Positions 40,301 through 49,800 of a DNA stretch of 64,000 bases are shown here, piece by piece (the stretch's first letter is position 1; every line of letters begins with the position of its first letter). This stretch comes from Owenia fusiformis (taxonomy: Eukaryota; Annelida; Polychaeta; Sabellida; Oweniidae), in the NCBI GenBank assembly GCA_903813345.2, contig CAIIXF020000005.1, positions 38,257,375 to 38,321,374 of the forward strand, read 5' to 3'. Below the pieces are notes generated by a model. It was not told the DNA's origin and made no database searches. It saw only the letters and a program-made list of their open reading frames with translations. A program made the position numbers and the translations under genes.

Positions 40301-42107
40301 ATTTGTTTGCATGTTGTCTAAATGAAACCCCTGTTTATATAACCTTCATTTTAATCCTTAATTAGTACCTTCAATACTGTGTCTGAGTAATCATGAGAAT
40401 TAGACCCTGTGGGCATTCATTTCAATTATCCTACTTTCAGAAGAAGGGCAAGAAAGTGAGATCCCCAAGAGGTTGACCCCAGAGCTTGTAACAGGGGAGA
40501 CATTGTCTAGCTATAGTATAACTGATGTTGTGATGCCGTTGCCAGGCTTTGATATAATATACCCTTCCAATGAAGGTATAGTAATAAATATTGTCCTGCT
40601 AACGTATAATATATTGACCTTGTTTAATACATGTTATTTTCATAACAGTTTTGACTTAATTATTGAGTAAATAGTAAATATGTTCATTACATGCACATGT
40701 GTTTTGTGTTTCAGTTGGTCAGTGGTATAAGGAACTTCTAGCTGTGGATGGGTTTGACATCAGCAGCTTTAAACATAAAGTCAGGTTAGAAAAATTATAT
40801 CCCATAATAATCTCATATTTGATGTCATCATATCTTCTAAAAAAATGGATGCCTCTTTTAAGTAATAATATTTAGCCAATTGCCTGTAGGCTGTTCACTT
40901 TGTAGACTTTTGGAGCTTAAGAGGGACTGGGAATTCTCGTTTGTATAAGCTTAATGTAATTTCTATATCTACTTGTTTAGATTAAGCAAGCACTTGATTG
41001 GAAGGTTTTGTTCATTTATTAAAAGTATTGTGAATATACATATCTACACTGTATACTCTTCAGCAGAATCTTAGGTCATTATGATACCTGCAAATTGACA
41101 CCCTAACATACGGGTCCAATTTCATAATGGTATTAGTGTTACTTATAATTCAAAAATATACATTCTAGTACATTTTTATTAAAACTACATTATGTAATTT
41201 GGAAGAACAAATGACATAGGAGAAAGACCTATATCGTTCAAGTTCAAATTCAAAGTTTTGGCACATTTATAGGTACAGTAGTATTTTGGTGAGTTTTGAA
41301 AAAACTGTAAGATTTAAGATTTTCATAGATTTAATGACTACAACATCAAAATGACTGGCATTTTCACAGACTTTATAAATAATTTTTTATCACCCATCAA
41401 CTAACTGAAATTAAGACTAGTAGCCTATAGGCTATCTAGATGTCATCTTAATCATGTCTTGTATTTTGTGTCAATTCAGAGATTACTCCTTACCAGGATC
41501 ATATAGACGTCTACTAGTGAAACCTACTGATGTATTATGGGAAACATATGAATATGATGATGTCACAATACCACTAGCCAATAGTGACTTAGATAAACTG
41601 AATGGTGCTGCTGATCATGTGTCTGTACAAGGTATGTCTAATAAAATATAAGTTGTTGTATAAGTCCTCATTGTTGCCACTTACCTGTACATGGAAATGG
41701 TAGATAATTGTAATTATACCACTGAAATGAAATACCGAAACTTGAATACAAATTGTCCAATTTTTTGGAAGAAATTTTCAATATTAGGCCACTCAATGAA
41801 TTTAAAAATGGCTGCCACCTTTTATCAAAAATTAATCACTGATAACTCATATACAGATGTCAGATTTGGTTTTAAAGCTTGATGGGTGTAACAAATGCAA
41901 CCAAGCTGACATTTTGTTATTTATATCAGTTGTTACAATTGCAACCGCGTAGTTTTTCATTCATTTTTTTAATTTGCAGGGGGGAAGTACAAGGCCTTGA
42001 AGGTGGAGTTCACTCTTCCATCATCCACCTATGCTACTATGGCAATCAGAGAAATACTCAAGTCAGATACATCTGCAGCGCACCAAGCTACGCTGAACAT
42101 TTCATAG
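25367..42107 (+). CDS. PUS7: PUS7, tRNA/mRNA pseudouridine synthase of the TruD family (633 aa, 16 coding exons)
   Basis: Coding exons: 25367-25602, 25895-26021, 26522-26617, 27129-27264, 27593-27710, 28311-28388, 29224-29289, 29497-29559, 30012-30137, 32685-32746, 34776-34930, 39460-39613, 40441-40575, 40715-40784, 41480-41631, 41980-42107. All introns are GT-AG with consistent phase; the total is 1902 nt. PUS7 converts uridine to pseudouridine in tRNAs, mRNAs and some small RNAs. TruD motifs are present: [11 protein letters not shown] near residue 80, [11 protein letters not shown] with the catalytic Asp, and [13 protein letters not shown]. The TRUD insert includes [14 protein letters not shown] and [14 protein letters not shown]. 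The acidic, disordered N-terminus has a basic AKRIKCED patch. The C-terminus diverges from the vertebrate ending because the last codons lie in the first unit of a 30-bp tandem repeat. A sulfotransferase gene is nested antisense in the intron after 34930. Confidence 0.96.
27795..27885 (+). repeat. Short tandem repeat, about 29-bp unit
   Basis: About three to four copies of a unit like CATCTGGTAACATTGTTGCA lie in a PUS7 intron just after exon 5. Confidence 0.6.
28563..29161. mobile_element. 0.6 kb foldback element with 9-bp TSD in a PUS7 intron
   Basis: The arms (about 28563-28840 and 28890-29160) are inverted copies. Shared phrases include AAGTACTCCAGCGCTCCAAT and TTGGTCTCTAACTGTGTCTT, read in opposite orientation. 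The ends are CTCACTTC and GAAGTGAG. AACATCTAG is repeated outside both ends (28554-28562 and 29162-29170), a 9-bp duplication as seen with Mutator-like elements. No transposase. The family is inferred from duplication length only. Confidence 0.75.
30385..31150. repeat. Tandem repeat of about 140-150 bp units in a PUS7 intron
   Basis: About five diverged units follow one another. Each has the order: ...CCATTTTGAATTGAGTG, CTTGAAATTTCCTTCTTGAGC, AGCCTATAAAGTTTGAACC, AATCCATCAACTGGTATT, AAGTTATCAAAATCACATTT. The block ends at about 31100-31150 in ACAGACAAATGGATGGATGA. The same text recurs at 60330-60440 and 61307-61450. Confidence 0.7.
31206..31411. mobile_element. MITE with CAGGCCCGTAGCC ends, copy 1
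   Basis: The terminal inverted repeat starts CAGGCCCGTAGCCAGG, next to GGGGGGTTC-like G/C runs. AGTAT is duplicated on both sides (31201-31205 and 31412-31416). A second copy at 39669-39862 has the same ends and interior (CAAAAATTCTTTCAAAATCA). The 5-bp duplication argues against typical 8-bp hAT insertion. Confidence 0.85.
32045..32600. repeat. Repeat with internal inverted pair
   Basis: GGCCACAGGAAAAGGGGTCTT at 32250 pairs with AAGACCGGTTTTCCTATGGCC at 32467-32487, both followed by or preceded by ATCACAATTT-like text. The left side begins CCCTTTCACGACGATGGGCTCC, a style common among invertebrate MITEs. I could not fix the ends or a target duplication. Confidence 0.5.
33063..33198. repeat. 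Long hairpin with GC-rich loop (hairpin B)
   Basis: The arms pair over about 60 nt: left GGTTCAGGATATTGGGATTA, right TAATCCCAATATCCTGAACC. Next come an AT-rich inner stem (TAATATAATATATTT) and a loop CCCGAGGGCCGCAGGTCCCG. It lies in a PUS7 intron close to three more palindromes. Confidence 0.85.
33467..33530. repeat. Perfect short palindrome AGCGGGCAGATATA (hairpin C)
   Basis: AGCGGGCAGATATA-C-TATATCTGCCCGCT is perfect over 14+14 nt at 33467-33495. A third copy of the right arm (CTATATCTGCCCGCT) follows at about 33513-33527 after CAGAGCGGGACG. It lies in the same cluster as hairpins B and D. Confidence 0.8.
33586..33880. repeat. Long hairpin with GC-rich loop (hairpin D) and adjoining inverted repeat
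   Basis: Arms 33586-33655 and 33680-33746 pair in blocks (GGTTATGTAC, TTGGATAT, GAGATATGCATATCTACC) around a loop near 33658-33680 (GAGGGACCATAGGGACCGAA). The right outer arm then takes part in a second inverted pair, ACCAAGTAGAGCTTTCAGGG at 33749 with CCCTAAAACTCTACTTGG near 33846. D resembles hairpin B in layout, with many base differences in the arms. Confidence 0.75.
34125..34265 (+). repeat. Copy of the short GTCACCAC...GTCTCCAACTTT repeat family
   Basis: Reads GTGTCACCACGACC, then TAGTCTCCAACTTTATTGTGG, then CTGTAACAAATGGCAG and GGTGACATTTTGCATGTTAA. It matches 35750-35880 directly and 6280-6375 inverted. Confidence 0.6.
34283..34700 (+). repeat. TTGAAA-rich element
   Basis: About a dozen TTGAAA(T/C)G or TTGAAAC motifs recur at irregular spacing between 34350 and 34670. 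The block is bounded by GCCCTGTATACACTGG on the left and ACAGTTTATACATTGC on the right. It looks like a simple-sequence-expanded transposon remnant in a PUS7 intron. Confidence 0.5.
35750..35880 (+). repeat. Copy of the short GTCACCAC...GTCTCCAACTTT repeat family
   Basis: Shares TAGTCTCCAACTTT, TGTGGATGGT, CATCTGTAACAAATGGCAGA and TGGTGACATTTTGCAT with the copy 1.6 kb upstream. Confidence 0.6.
36115..37269 (-). CDS. Carbohydrate sulfotransferase, CHST8-14 (HNK-1) family, intronless, nested in PUS7
   Basis: A single 384-codon frame encodes a Golgi type II membrane enzyme that should move sulfate from PAPS to a sugar acceptor. A membrane anchor ([18 protein letters not shown], residues 6-23) is followed by a Thr/Asn-rich stem with several N-glycosylation sites. 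The 5'-phosphosulfate loop is PKVASSSW (147-154) and the 3'-phosphate motif is [11 protein letters not shown] (207-217). The downstream family block [20 protein letters not shown] is intact. Length is normal for the family. No intron interrupts it and it lies wholly inside the PUS7 intron 34931-39459 on the opposite strand, so it may have arisen by retroposition. Whether the acceptor is chondroitin, dermatan or another glycan cannot be told from sequence. Confidence is high for the family and low for the subtype. Confidence 0.92.
   Translation of the reverse strand: MISKKALSVFLCISISINGLYLLKDCFSNFEIKESPQNMRPTWTSHEFRKTNTTEMKHETIETKTNTSTKTNTFLDSEYNEMKGSQRKEHEHSTVQSHDIELVLNKRRQSMQQACEITTPHPTIEGLPWSEYILVSNKLKMVYCMIPKVASSSWLTALLTLHMGIAIEELDVWPIWKENVHPPHLTDYSTEIQKKILGEYFKFMFIRDPLDRLISAWDDKFNHTKPYYSHRYGTEIIQRYRANPSIEAVQTGDNVTFNELVSYITDIDVIQRADEHWRPMTDLCHPCLIDYDMYGNFYNVEEESKFVFKNLDINESNMTLPHANLGNNNTKSILNGYNKTVETSKLKEFYSHISLEKIIKLQDQYKQDYALFSDALQLNKLVED
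37270..39459. other. PUS7 intron sequence upstream of the sulfotransferase; nothing recognised
   Basis: The 5' flank of the sulfotransferase gene and AT-rich intron. I see no obvious TATA box, repeat pair or RNA gene. Confidence 0.4.
39669..39862. mobile_element. MITE with CAGGCCCGTAGCC ends, copy 2
   Basis: Same terminal repeats and interior as the copy at 31206-31411. It is flanked by TCTGG on both sides (39664-39668 and 39863-39867), again a 5-bp duplication. It is inserted in a PUS7 intron. Confidence 0.85.
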
Positions 42108-42450
42108 TACAAAAGACCACCCTAAACATTTTATGTTGACACCAGGCTATCCTGAACATTTCATGATGACACCAGGCTATCCTGAACATTTCATGATGAC
42201 ACCAAGCTATCCTGAACATTTCATAGTACAACAACTACTATGAAAATTTCAAACTATATCAGACTTCCCTGAACATTTCAAAGTACGTCAGACTTCCCTG
42301 ATTTTTTTTTATTTTGACACTGGACTACCCTGAACATTTTATAGTAAATTAAACTATCCTGAAAATTTCAAAGTACCTCAGACTTTCCTGAACATTTCAT
42401 AGAGACACCAGGCTATCCTTAGCATTACATGATGACACCAGGCTCATTCG
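42081..42450 (+). repeat. 30-bp minisatellite starting inside the last PUS7 exon
   Basis: The unit is like CACCAGGCTATCCTGAACAT plus TTCATGATGA, about 12 units, most degenerate and two nearly identical. The first unit (from CACCAAGCTACGCTGAACAT) encodes the last PUS7 residues HQATLNIS and the TAG stop. The rest lies in the 3' untranslated region. Confidence 0.85.
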
Positions 42451-42807
42451 GCTATTCTGATTGAATTATATCATTGAAATATTTTCTCACATTTTGTAAC
42501 ACATAATGAAATGTAAATGAAATCTTAGTTCTTTGTTATGTAAACTGAGATTAGGTAATCAATCTCCTGTCTGATGGTCTGTTTGTCTATTAACAATAGG
42601 GGCACTTTTATAACCTTCCATACGATTCAAGTATGAAATTTTTTTTTTTTGTTAATTTATGATACAAATGACCCAAGGTTTTAATCTTGACTCTTTTTAA
42701 AAGGGGTGGCTACTTTCATTGCTGAATATCATTTTTCCTATTGTGATTTATCAATGTTTGGGGAATATTCTAATATTTGTTTCTGTTTAATGTCAAATTA
42801 TCTTTGG

Positions 42808-42813
42808 AATAAA
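42808..42813 (+). terminator. Candidate PUS7 polyadenylation signal
   Basis: AATAAA is found about 700 bp after the PUS7 stop. This is the first canonical signal I see downstream. Confidence 0.45.
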
Positions 42814-43110
42814 ACTCTGACTTAGAATTGAGACATTCATTAAATAAACTACAAAAGTTTTTCTTAAAACTTTTTAATATCACATTTCGACTAATAAGGC
42901 TTTTAAGAAATTAATCAAGATTGAAAGATTCATTACTTTTAATTGATACGTCACGGTTTTGTTATATGTTAAAATATATGTCTTTATTAAACACATCCTC
43001 TCTAATTACTTTCTTATTACTAATTGATTACATGTTGAGGGTTAATGTTTTTAAAGCTCTTAACGTCTCAATCCAATTATGATTTTCTTAAGTATGATAT
43101 TGGCAAAATA

Positions 43111-43235
43111 GATCAATTGATTGGTTTGAAATGGAGAATATATCTAAAAGGGGGAAGGCATAGCCTAGTATGATCAATTGATTGGTTTAAAATAGAAAAT
43201 ATATTTAAAAGGGAGAAGGCATAGCCTAGTATGGG
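43111..43235 (+). repeat. Tandem duplication, about 61-bp unit, two copies
   Basis: GATCAATTGATTGGTTT through GGCATAGCCTAGTATG is present twice in a row with a few differences. Confidence 0.75.
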
Positions 43236-43793
43236 GGGAGGCGGAAATAAGACAACTCGATATTCCATGGTTTCTGATGCAATGTGGTCACACCTCAGTT
43301 CTGAATGGGTTAACGTTCGAAGTGTCCATCTAATATCCTTCGCCAAAATTTGAGAGATCTAGAAATTGGTGAAGGGATGGGGGACTGAGTTAATAAATTA
43401 TTGATTGATTTGTGGAGCGAGATAAAATATGTTTGACGGCTCTCTTCAGAATCATAACGGTACCCCCAACACCCCCCCCCCCTCTCTCTCTCTCCTCAAT
43501 GTTGCTTTATCAAAATCCTTTAATCGTTTAGGTGTTGTCATTTAACGAGGACAACACATTTAGTTCAGAACAAAGCCGATCCAATATAACAACTAGTATC
43601 TACAACTATTTTTGATTTTATGAATGGCCATCACTTTTTTTCAACATACAGTATATTTTAATGACTTTAGTATGAATGAAATGTCCCTTGGCGTTATGAG
43701 ATGATGGAGACTTTAAGCTAGCGATGTTTTTCACAACGTAACCGTGAACGCAAAGTCAATGAATCAATACAGTAATCGTGTATAGCGCGCATA

Positions 43794-44603
43794 CACTCCC
43801 CTCCATAAGTTTGGCAACCTTAGCTCCCCCCATTGAACTACGTGTTAAAGCCTCTTTACCTTTGAATTTTTATTTACTTAACCTGCGATGAATATACTTA
43901 TACTCTTGATGGAAATGTAATTTGACTTTATTTCCAATACCTCCAAATTTTTTGCTCAATTACAATAAGTCGAAAATTGATAATAAATTTTATGAATTTT
44001 TGAAAATCGACATTCCCATGTTAACCAATGGGAAATGGTAGGTTTGCCGCAAGTCATATTACAGACTATCCATCCATCCGAGTCCTTGCAAAAATACGAG
44101 TTAGGTAGCCAATTGAATTTGCTAACTTTATTTAACAAAAAATTGTTATGTTTCTTCAGGATCAACAAAGTTGTAGGGCTTCAAAGTCAAAATTGTTTTT
44201 CAAAAAACCTCTCCCATTGAAATAACACAGGAGGCGAAAAATTATTTTCAGTACAAAAAAGTTAGACAATTTAATTTTCTATATAAAAATATTTTTTGCT
44301 GAATCTTTTAATGAAAAGATATCCTGATTTCTGGTTTGCCTCGAACCCTCCATTTCCCATTGGATTACATGGAAATGACGATTTTCAAAAATTCATCAAA
44401 TTTATCATCAATTCTCGACTTATTGTAATTGAGGGAAAAAATTGAGAAAATTTGGAGGTATTGGAAATAAAGTCAAGTTACGTTTCCATCAATATTATAA
44501 GTTATGTCATCACCGGTTAAGTAAATAAAAATTCAGACGTAAAGAGGCTTTAACACGTAGTTCAATGGGGGAGCTAAGGTTGCCAAATTTATGGAGGGGA
44601 GTG
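43794..44603. mobile_element. 0.81 kb foldback element flanked by TA
   Basis: Arms of about 250-270 bp begin CACTCCCCTCCATAAGTTTG on the left and the complement of CACTCCCCTCCATAAATTTG on the right. TA lies at both edges (43792-43793 and 44604-44605). Shared internal blocks include TTAGCTCCCCCCATTGAACT and TCCAATACCTCCAAATTTT. No transposase. Confidence 0.8.
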
Positions 44604-44728
44604 TACAAAAACAAATGGTACTTGGTCTACTTCAGATACCCGATCGGATTCAGTTTCGTTTTTGTCGACTGGAGCGCGGTCTCGTTCTAAGGGACCTGGC
44701 AGATATAGCCTATTGTCTAAGTTCCCCT

Positions 44729-45006
44729 AAACTACCTGGTTGAACGAACGATACTGATCTGCTCAGTTCGTGTAGGACTAAAATACCCATCGCTGACAGT
44801 TGAAATCACTTGCAATAATTGGAGTTTCAACAAGTTCCCATTTTTCATAAAATGATCAGCTTTATTCCGTAGAAATGTCAACAAATCGTCTACTTCGGAA
44901 TTGGTCTTCACAGTGCGTGTTAATTCCACATTTTGGTATCGGATGGTTGATTCTAGTTGAATAACATGAATACGATCTTGATATTTGGCATATCTACGGC
45001 ATTATT
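44729..45006 (-). other. Open frame of unknown nature, 92 codons
   Basis: The minus strand is open from just after a TAA near 45006 down to a TAG at 44732. It has a composition more protein-like than its surroundings (VELTRTVKTNSEVDDLLTFL, then LLKLQLLQVISTVSDGYF). There is no in-frame ATG at its beginning and no family I recognise. It could be a decayed exon, a transposon fragment or chance. Confidence 0.2.
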
Positions 45007-45109
45007 ATACTGCATTCAACTTGAGCAGAAGGTAATCAAAGTAAACCGTTCACCCGTTCCATCTGGTCAGATCGACTGATGAAACAAGCTTTTTGGATTT
45101 GTCAAGTCG

Positions 45110-46685
45110 GCTAGGCGTGTTCGGTGCTGATATACGTAGGCTATGCATTTTGATGAAAATAAACACGTCATAGTACGTATATATCTGTTGACGCCGTCAT
45201 TAGTTCGAGTTCATTTAACAATTTTTTAATCTATTTTGAATATTAAAACGATACATGGGAATGAGATGCAAGTGTTGAAAATAGTTGACAATTATCATAT
45301 TATGTTGACTACAGCAACTACGTTTGCAATACACAATCAGGAGATAATATGTCTGCATAATGGTCAACCCCTAACGTCTGTATGCATTTTGATGAAAATA
45401 ACCACGTCATAGTACGTACAGGGTGGTCCAAAAAATGGGACACTCGTATTTCAAAAATAAATATTGATATTATTGATGAAAATATATCATATTAATTATA
45501 TACTAGTGGACAGGGAATTTACTTATCTTTAATTTTGTATAACATTAGTTCAAATTTATTATAATGCCTGTCAACCAGCGTCCATAATACAAATGATGTC
45601 ATTTTCATTTCAAAACAGTTTTTCAAAAACCTGCAAAAAACATTTTTTTTGTCAACGTAAACAGAAGTTTAATATGGTCACCATTCTGATCAATTTAGCA
45701 CTCAATCTTGGCATACACTTGTTGATATTATCATTGATATGATTTTGAAATAAGAAATTCCACTTCTCAACAATTTAGTCTTGCTCAAGGACTGTATACA
45801 CCCCCCCCCCCATCACCTTCACTCTCTTTACCTGGCAATATACCTAGAGAGAAGGATAAAGGGGGGGGGGTACAGGGTATTTTAAGCAATACTACAACAA
45901 TTCTGTCTTTATGGGACTGAATAGATGCAAGGGGTTCATTGTTCACCAAGTCTGTTAATTCTCCTCATCCGTATTAGTCGCAGACATTGGCATCGGGTGA
46001 TTTGGGGGCCAGTGGTTAGGGGGATGAATCATTATGTCCTACACAGAGGACTTATTCCTGATCTCATATCATTACATTTTCCAACAAGATGGGGTTCCAA
46101 GTCAAAGATCTCACAAGACAGTAAAATATGTAAATGAGAATGTGCCTCAATTAGTACCCCCTAATCACTGGCCCTCCGGATCACCTGATGCCATGGCCAA
46201 TGTCTGCGACTACCATGTAGGCTATGGGGAGAACCAACAAACTTGGTGTATTATGAACTCCTTACATCTTTTCTGTCTCTAAATGACAGAATTGTTTAGA
46301 AGTGAAATTCCCTGTTTAAACAGCATTTCAATGATGCTACTGATCAGTTTAAGCCAATATTGGGGGCTATCATTGATCAAAATGGAGGATATATTGAACA
46401 TCTGTTTCTGTTGACAAAATAACTTGATTTTGCAAGTTTTAAAAACCCGTTTTGAAACGAAAATGAAGTCATTTGTATTATGGACGCTGGTTGACATGTA
46501 TGTAAATTCCCTATCCACTGGTATATAATATGACATGTTTCCGTCAATAAAATCAATGTTTATTTTTGAAATACGAGTGTCCCATTTTTTGGATCACCCT
46601 GTATATCTGTTGACTACGACAAATACGCCAGACACACCAAATCAGGATCTTGTCTACGTATATCAGCACCGAACACGTAGGCCTA
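45110..46685. repeat. Inverted/duplicated element interrupted by a mariner
   Basis: CGTGTTCGGTGCTGATATACG near 45117 is repeated inverted near 46652 (TATATCAGCACCGAACACG). TGCATTTTGATGAAAATAA...CACGTCATAGTACGTA occurs at 45144 and again at 45382. The second copy is split by the mariner at 45419, with its continuation TATATCTGTTGAC resuming at 46602. The interrupted repeat shows that the mariner is the younger insertion. Confidence 0.6.
45419..46601 (+). mobile_element. Decayed mariner transposon, 1.18 kb
   Basis: Inverted ends start CAGGGTGGTCCAAAAAATGG and extend about 45 bp. TA flanks both sides (45417-45418 and 46602-46603). The interior keeps transposase text on the plus strand, split between frames, including FQQDGVPSQRSHKTVKYVNE with the second catalytic Asp region, then PPNHWPSGSPDA. 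Frame changes and stops show it is inactive. Poly-C and poly-G runs (about 45799 and 45862) lie inside it. Confidence 0.85.
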
Positions 46686-46841
46686 CCGTCATAATAGGCC
46701 TAAGCTAGAGCTGCTATTGGGCATCGTATTACTATGCGACGTCGTATAAATTACAAAATTGTGTTTGTCATCATACAAATGACATCTTCCTTATGGTGAA
46801 CATTAATAAGATGTTTGCGGAGTTAAACTGAGGTGTTAAGG

Positions 46842-49800
46842 ATGAATAAGAACAAGCGACAATTTTTTCCGAAGAACAGAATATTTCCAGATGACACTGA
46901 ATCAACTTCTGGAAGTATCCGATCTCGCAGACGACATTGCTGCGGATTGCCATATGACCCGATCACCAAGAAAGGAAAAAAGGTACAAGTCATTCGTATG
47001 TTGTTTCTGGCATCCCTACCTATCATTGTACTTGGCGTCCAAGCGTTTGTTGTTCTGCTCGATGGATTCAATGACAAAGCTAAAAAAGACGATATCCGTG
47101 ATAAAATCGTGTTATCAACAGAAACTGGAAAAATCGTCCATCTGTTACAAATTGAGCGAATGGCATCGGCTTTCTTCCTCAACTCTGTCAAAAATGCTTC
47201 TCAGTTTAAGGAGCTAACGGCAACTTACCTTGAAACTGATGCGGAACTGAAACATCACCTAAAAGGAAAAACAAGTTTAAATCCATCTTCAGTGGACCAT
47301 TTTGAATATGTTGAAGCTCAGCGGCTGTACATTCAAAGCTTTAGGGAGCGAGTGGCGATCGACCAGGAGGTTACCATTGCAGACGCCATACGATTTTATT
47401 CCGATATTAACGACGAATTGCTGAAATGGGTCGGAATAAGTGTGAACGAGGCAAAAGATGTTGGGAATTGGAAAACGCTGGTTGCCTACCATATGTTAGT
47501 GTTAAGCAAAGAACAAACTGGAATGGAGAGAACCTTGGGATCTTCTTATTTTGCAGCTGGTGAATATAATCTGTTATAGTTTTTATTTCTCTCACCATTC
47601 AGTCATGTTATAGAAGTAATAATCATTGTGTAATCTAAATTATAATTTAATCCGCAAGTGGAGTTATAGCATGTACATCAATTCATGTCTACCGCCTTAA
47701 TTTAATTAGGGGGATTTATGATATTGAAGCGGGGTTTTAAATATTATTTATAAAACTTCAATTATGATGTTATATCAAGCTCAATATTTTGAAAAAAAGC
47801 TGTTTTTTGAGAAATGCCCAATGCACTGGTTACAATTAAACTACTAATATTATTTGGACATGATGTAATATAAATGATATGTTAAATATGAAATATTTGC
47901 CCATCCTGCACTCTTTAATAACTATATCGACTATTAATTACTAATAAGTACTTTCTTCAGGCGGACTTGACAGGAAGGGCCATCTTTCATACGAGAGAAG
48001 GAAACAGATGGGCGCGACATATTTGAAGACATGCACAGAATATAATCCCGTCGTTGCCTCTCGAATTGAGCACAAATTCCCGAAAACTAAAGTTGCTATA
48101 GCATCCATGAGAGAGGACATAACATTAAACAATATTACTGGACCGTCTGCACAAAAGGGGAGATACTGGTTCCTGAACATGACCAAGTTGATCACGTTTA
48201 TGGGAACCATTCAAGATGATATGGCACACGAGATAGTGGTGACATTACGGAAAGAAGCGAAAGACTCTATCACTACAATAGTCGTCAACGTTCTCGTTTT
48301 GACTGGAGTTTGCATTCTTTGTCCGACTGTTCTGTTTTTTATTCAAAAAGTGACAGCTGACATCCAGAACACCGCCTCTGTTTTAAAAGAGCAAACAAAA
48401 GATCTAATCGCAGAGAAGAGAGTTACAGACTTTCTCATGTGTCAATGGCTACCAAGAACTGTCGCTGATCAATTGAAGAACCACCTGCCCATCAAGCCTG
48501 AAAGTTTCGACCATTGTACGATTTACTTTGGTACAGTTGTTGGTTTTAAACATATTGCTGCCCAAATTACACCTCGACAGGTGATAGCCTTGCTGAATAA
48601 CTTGCATCGGACGTTGGACGCAAGGATGGAACTGTATGATGTCTATAAGGTAGAAACGATGGGTAAGTGACATAATAGTATAATGTGCTGCAAATTTTAT
48701 TAAATGTATTGTATCAATTGCGAGCATTTGTACCATCCCATATCATGCAGGCATAACCTTTACACATTTTTGGTTGGATGGAATATCTTACTTAGAGTCG
48801 AATGGCTTTCAGAGCTGACCTCGGGGGCTGACCACAATCAAAATACTTATAATCAATATATTAATTCCTTTACGTACCGTAATCAAATCTATGTCTATTG
48901 AGCACTTCAACAGTTTGGAGTTTCAAAGTATTTCCACAGCTATTCTGAGACCTCATCTTATCGAATGTCATTATCATCTGAATCTGAATCCATGGACTTT
49001 ATTCATCGGCCCAGGAAATGGTATCGGAAAAGCTCTTGAGGAGGAGGCTGGTAAAATGATGCACAAATCTAATTGCAACTATATTTTATAACTTCAGAGG
49101 ATGCATCATGTATGGTAGCATCTGGAGTCCCAAGGCGTAATGGCGTCAACCATGTGACGGAGATAGCTACCATGGCACTGGATTTAGTTAGCGCTGTTGC
49201 TAAAAAAGATGTGCCACATATGGTGGACAGTCGTCTTGAACTTAGAAGTGGATTTCATTCAGGTAAGTTCTGATTTCTACGATAGGAATTCGTTGAAAGT
49301 ATATGTAGTAACTTATATGTACTATCATCATTCTCTGGAAATGCTTTTCGGAAACATTTCGTTCTTGTTTACTTTCTACCGTACTAGTACCTGTTCTAAA
49401 TTGATCCATTTTCACATTTGTAGTTTCATATTTTCCATTACTTTTGTTATGCAAGCTTTTATATTTGCTGTTTTCTAGCTTTTATCGCACTTTGAAAAAG
49501 TGCTACTGTATAGGGTGGGCCAAAAAATTGGAACTTTTTCCATCCATTGTAAGTTTTGGTTTGTCAAGTATTATCTTCAATATTTTAGTAAATTTCCTAA
49601 ATACAAACAAATATACAATGAAGAGACGGGTTGGGACAAATCGTCTTCCGGCATTTCATGTCCCCATAGAAAAAGTTACAATAGAGAGCATATGCAAGAT
49701 AGTTATAATTTAACGAAACGTTCGTTTTTAGAGTGCAGTAGTTGAAATTTGGACGAATATAAAATAAAGATCTGTTGAATACAAGAATTCTGTTCAAGGG

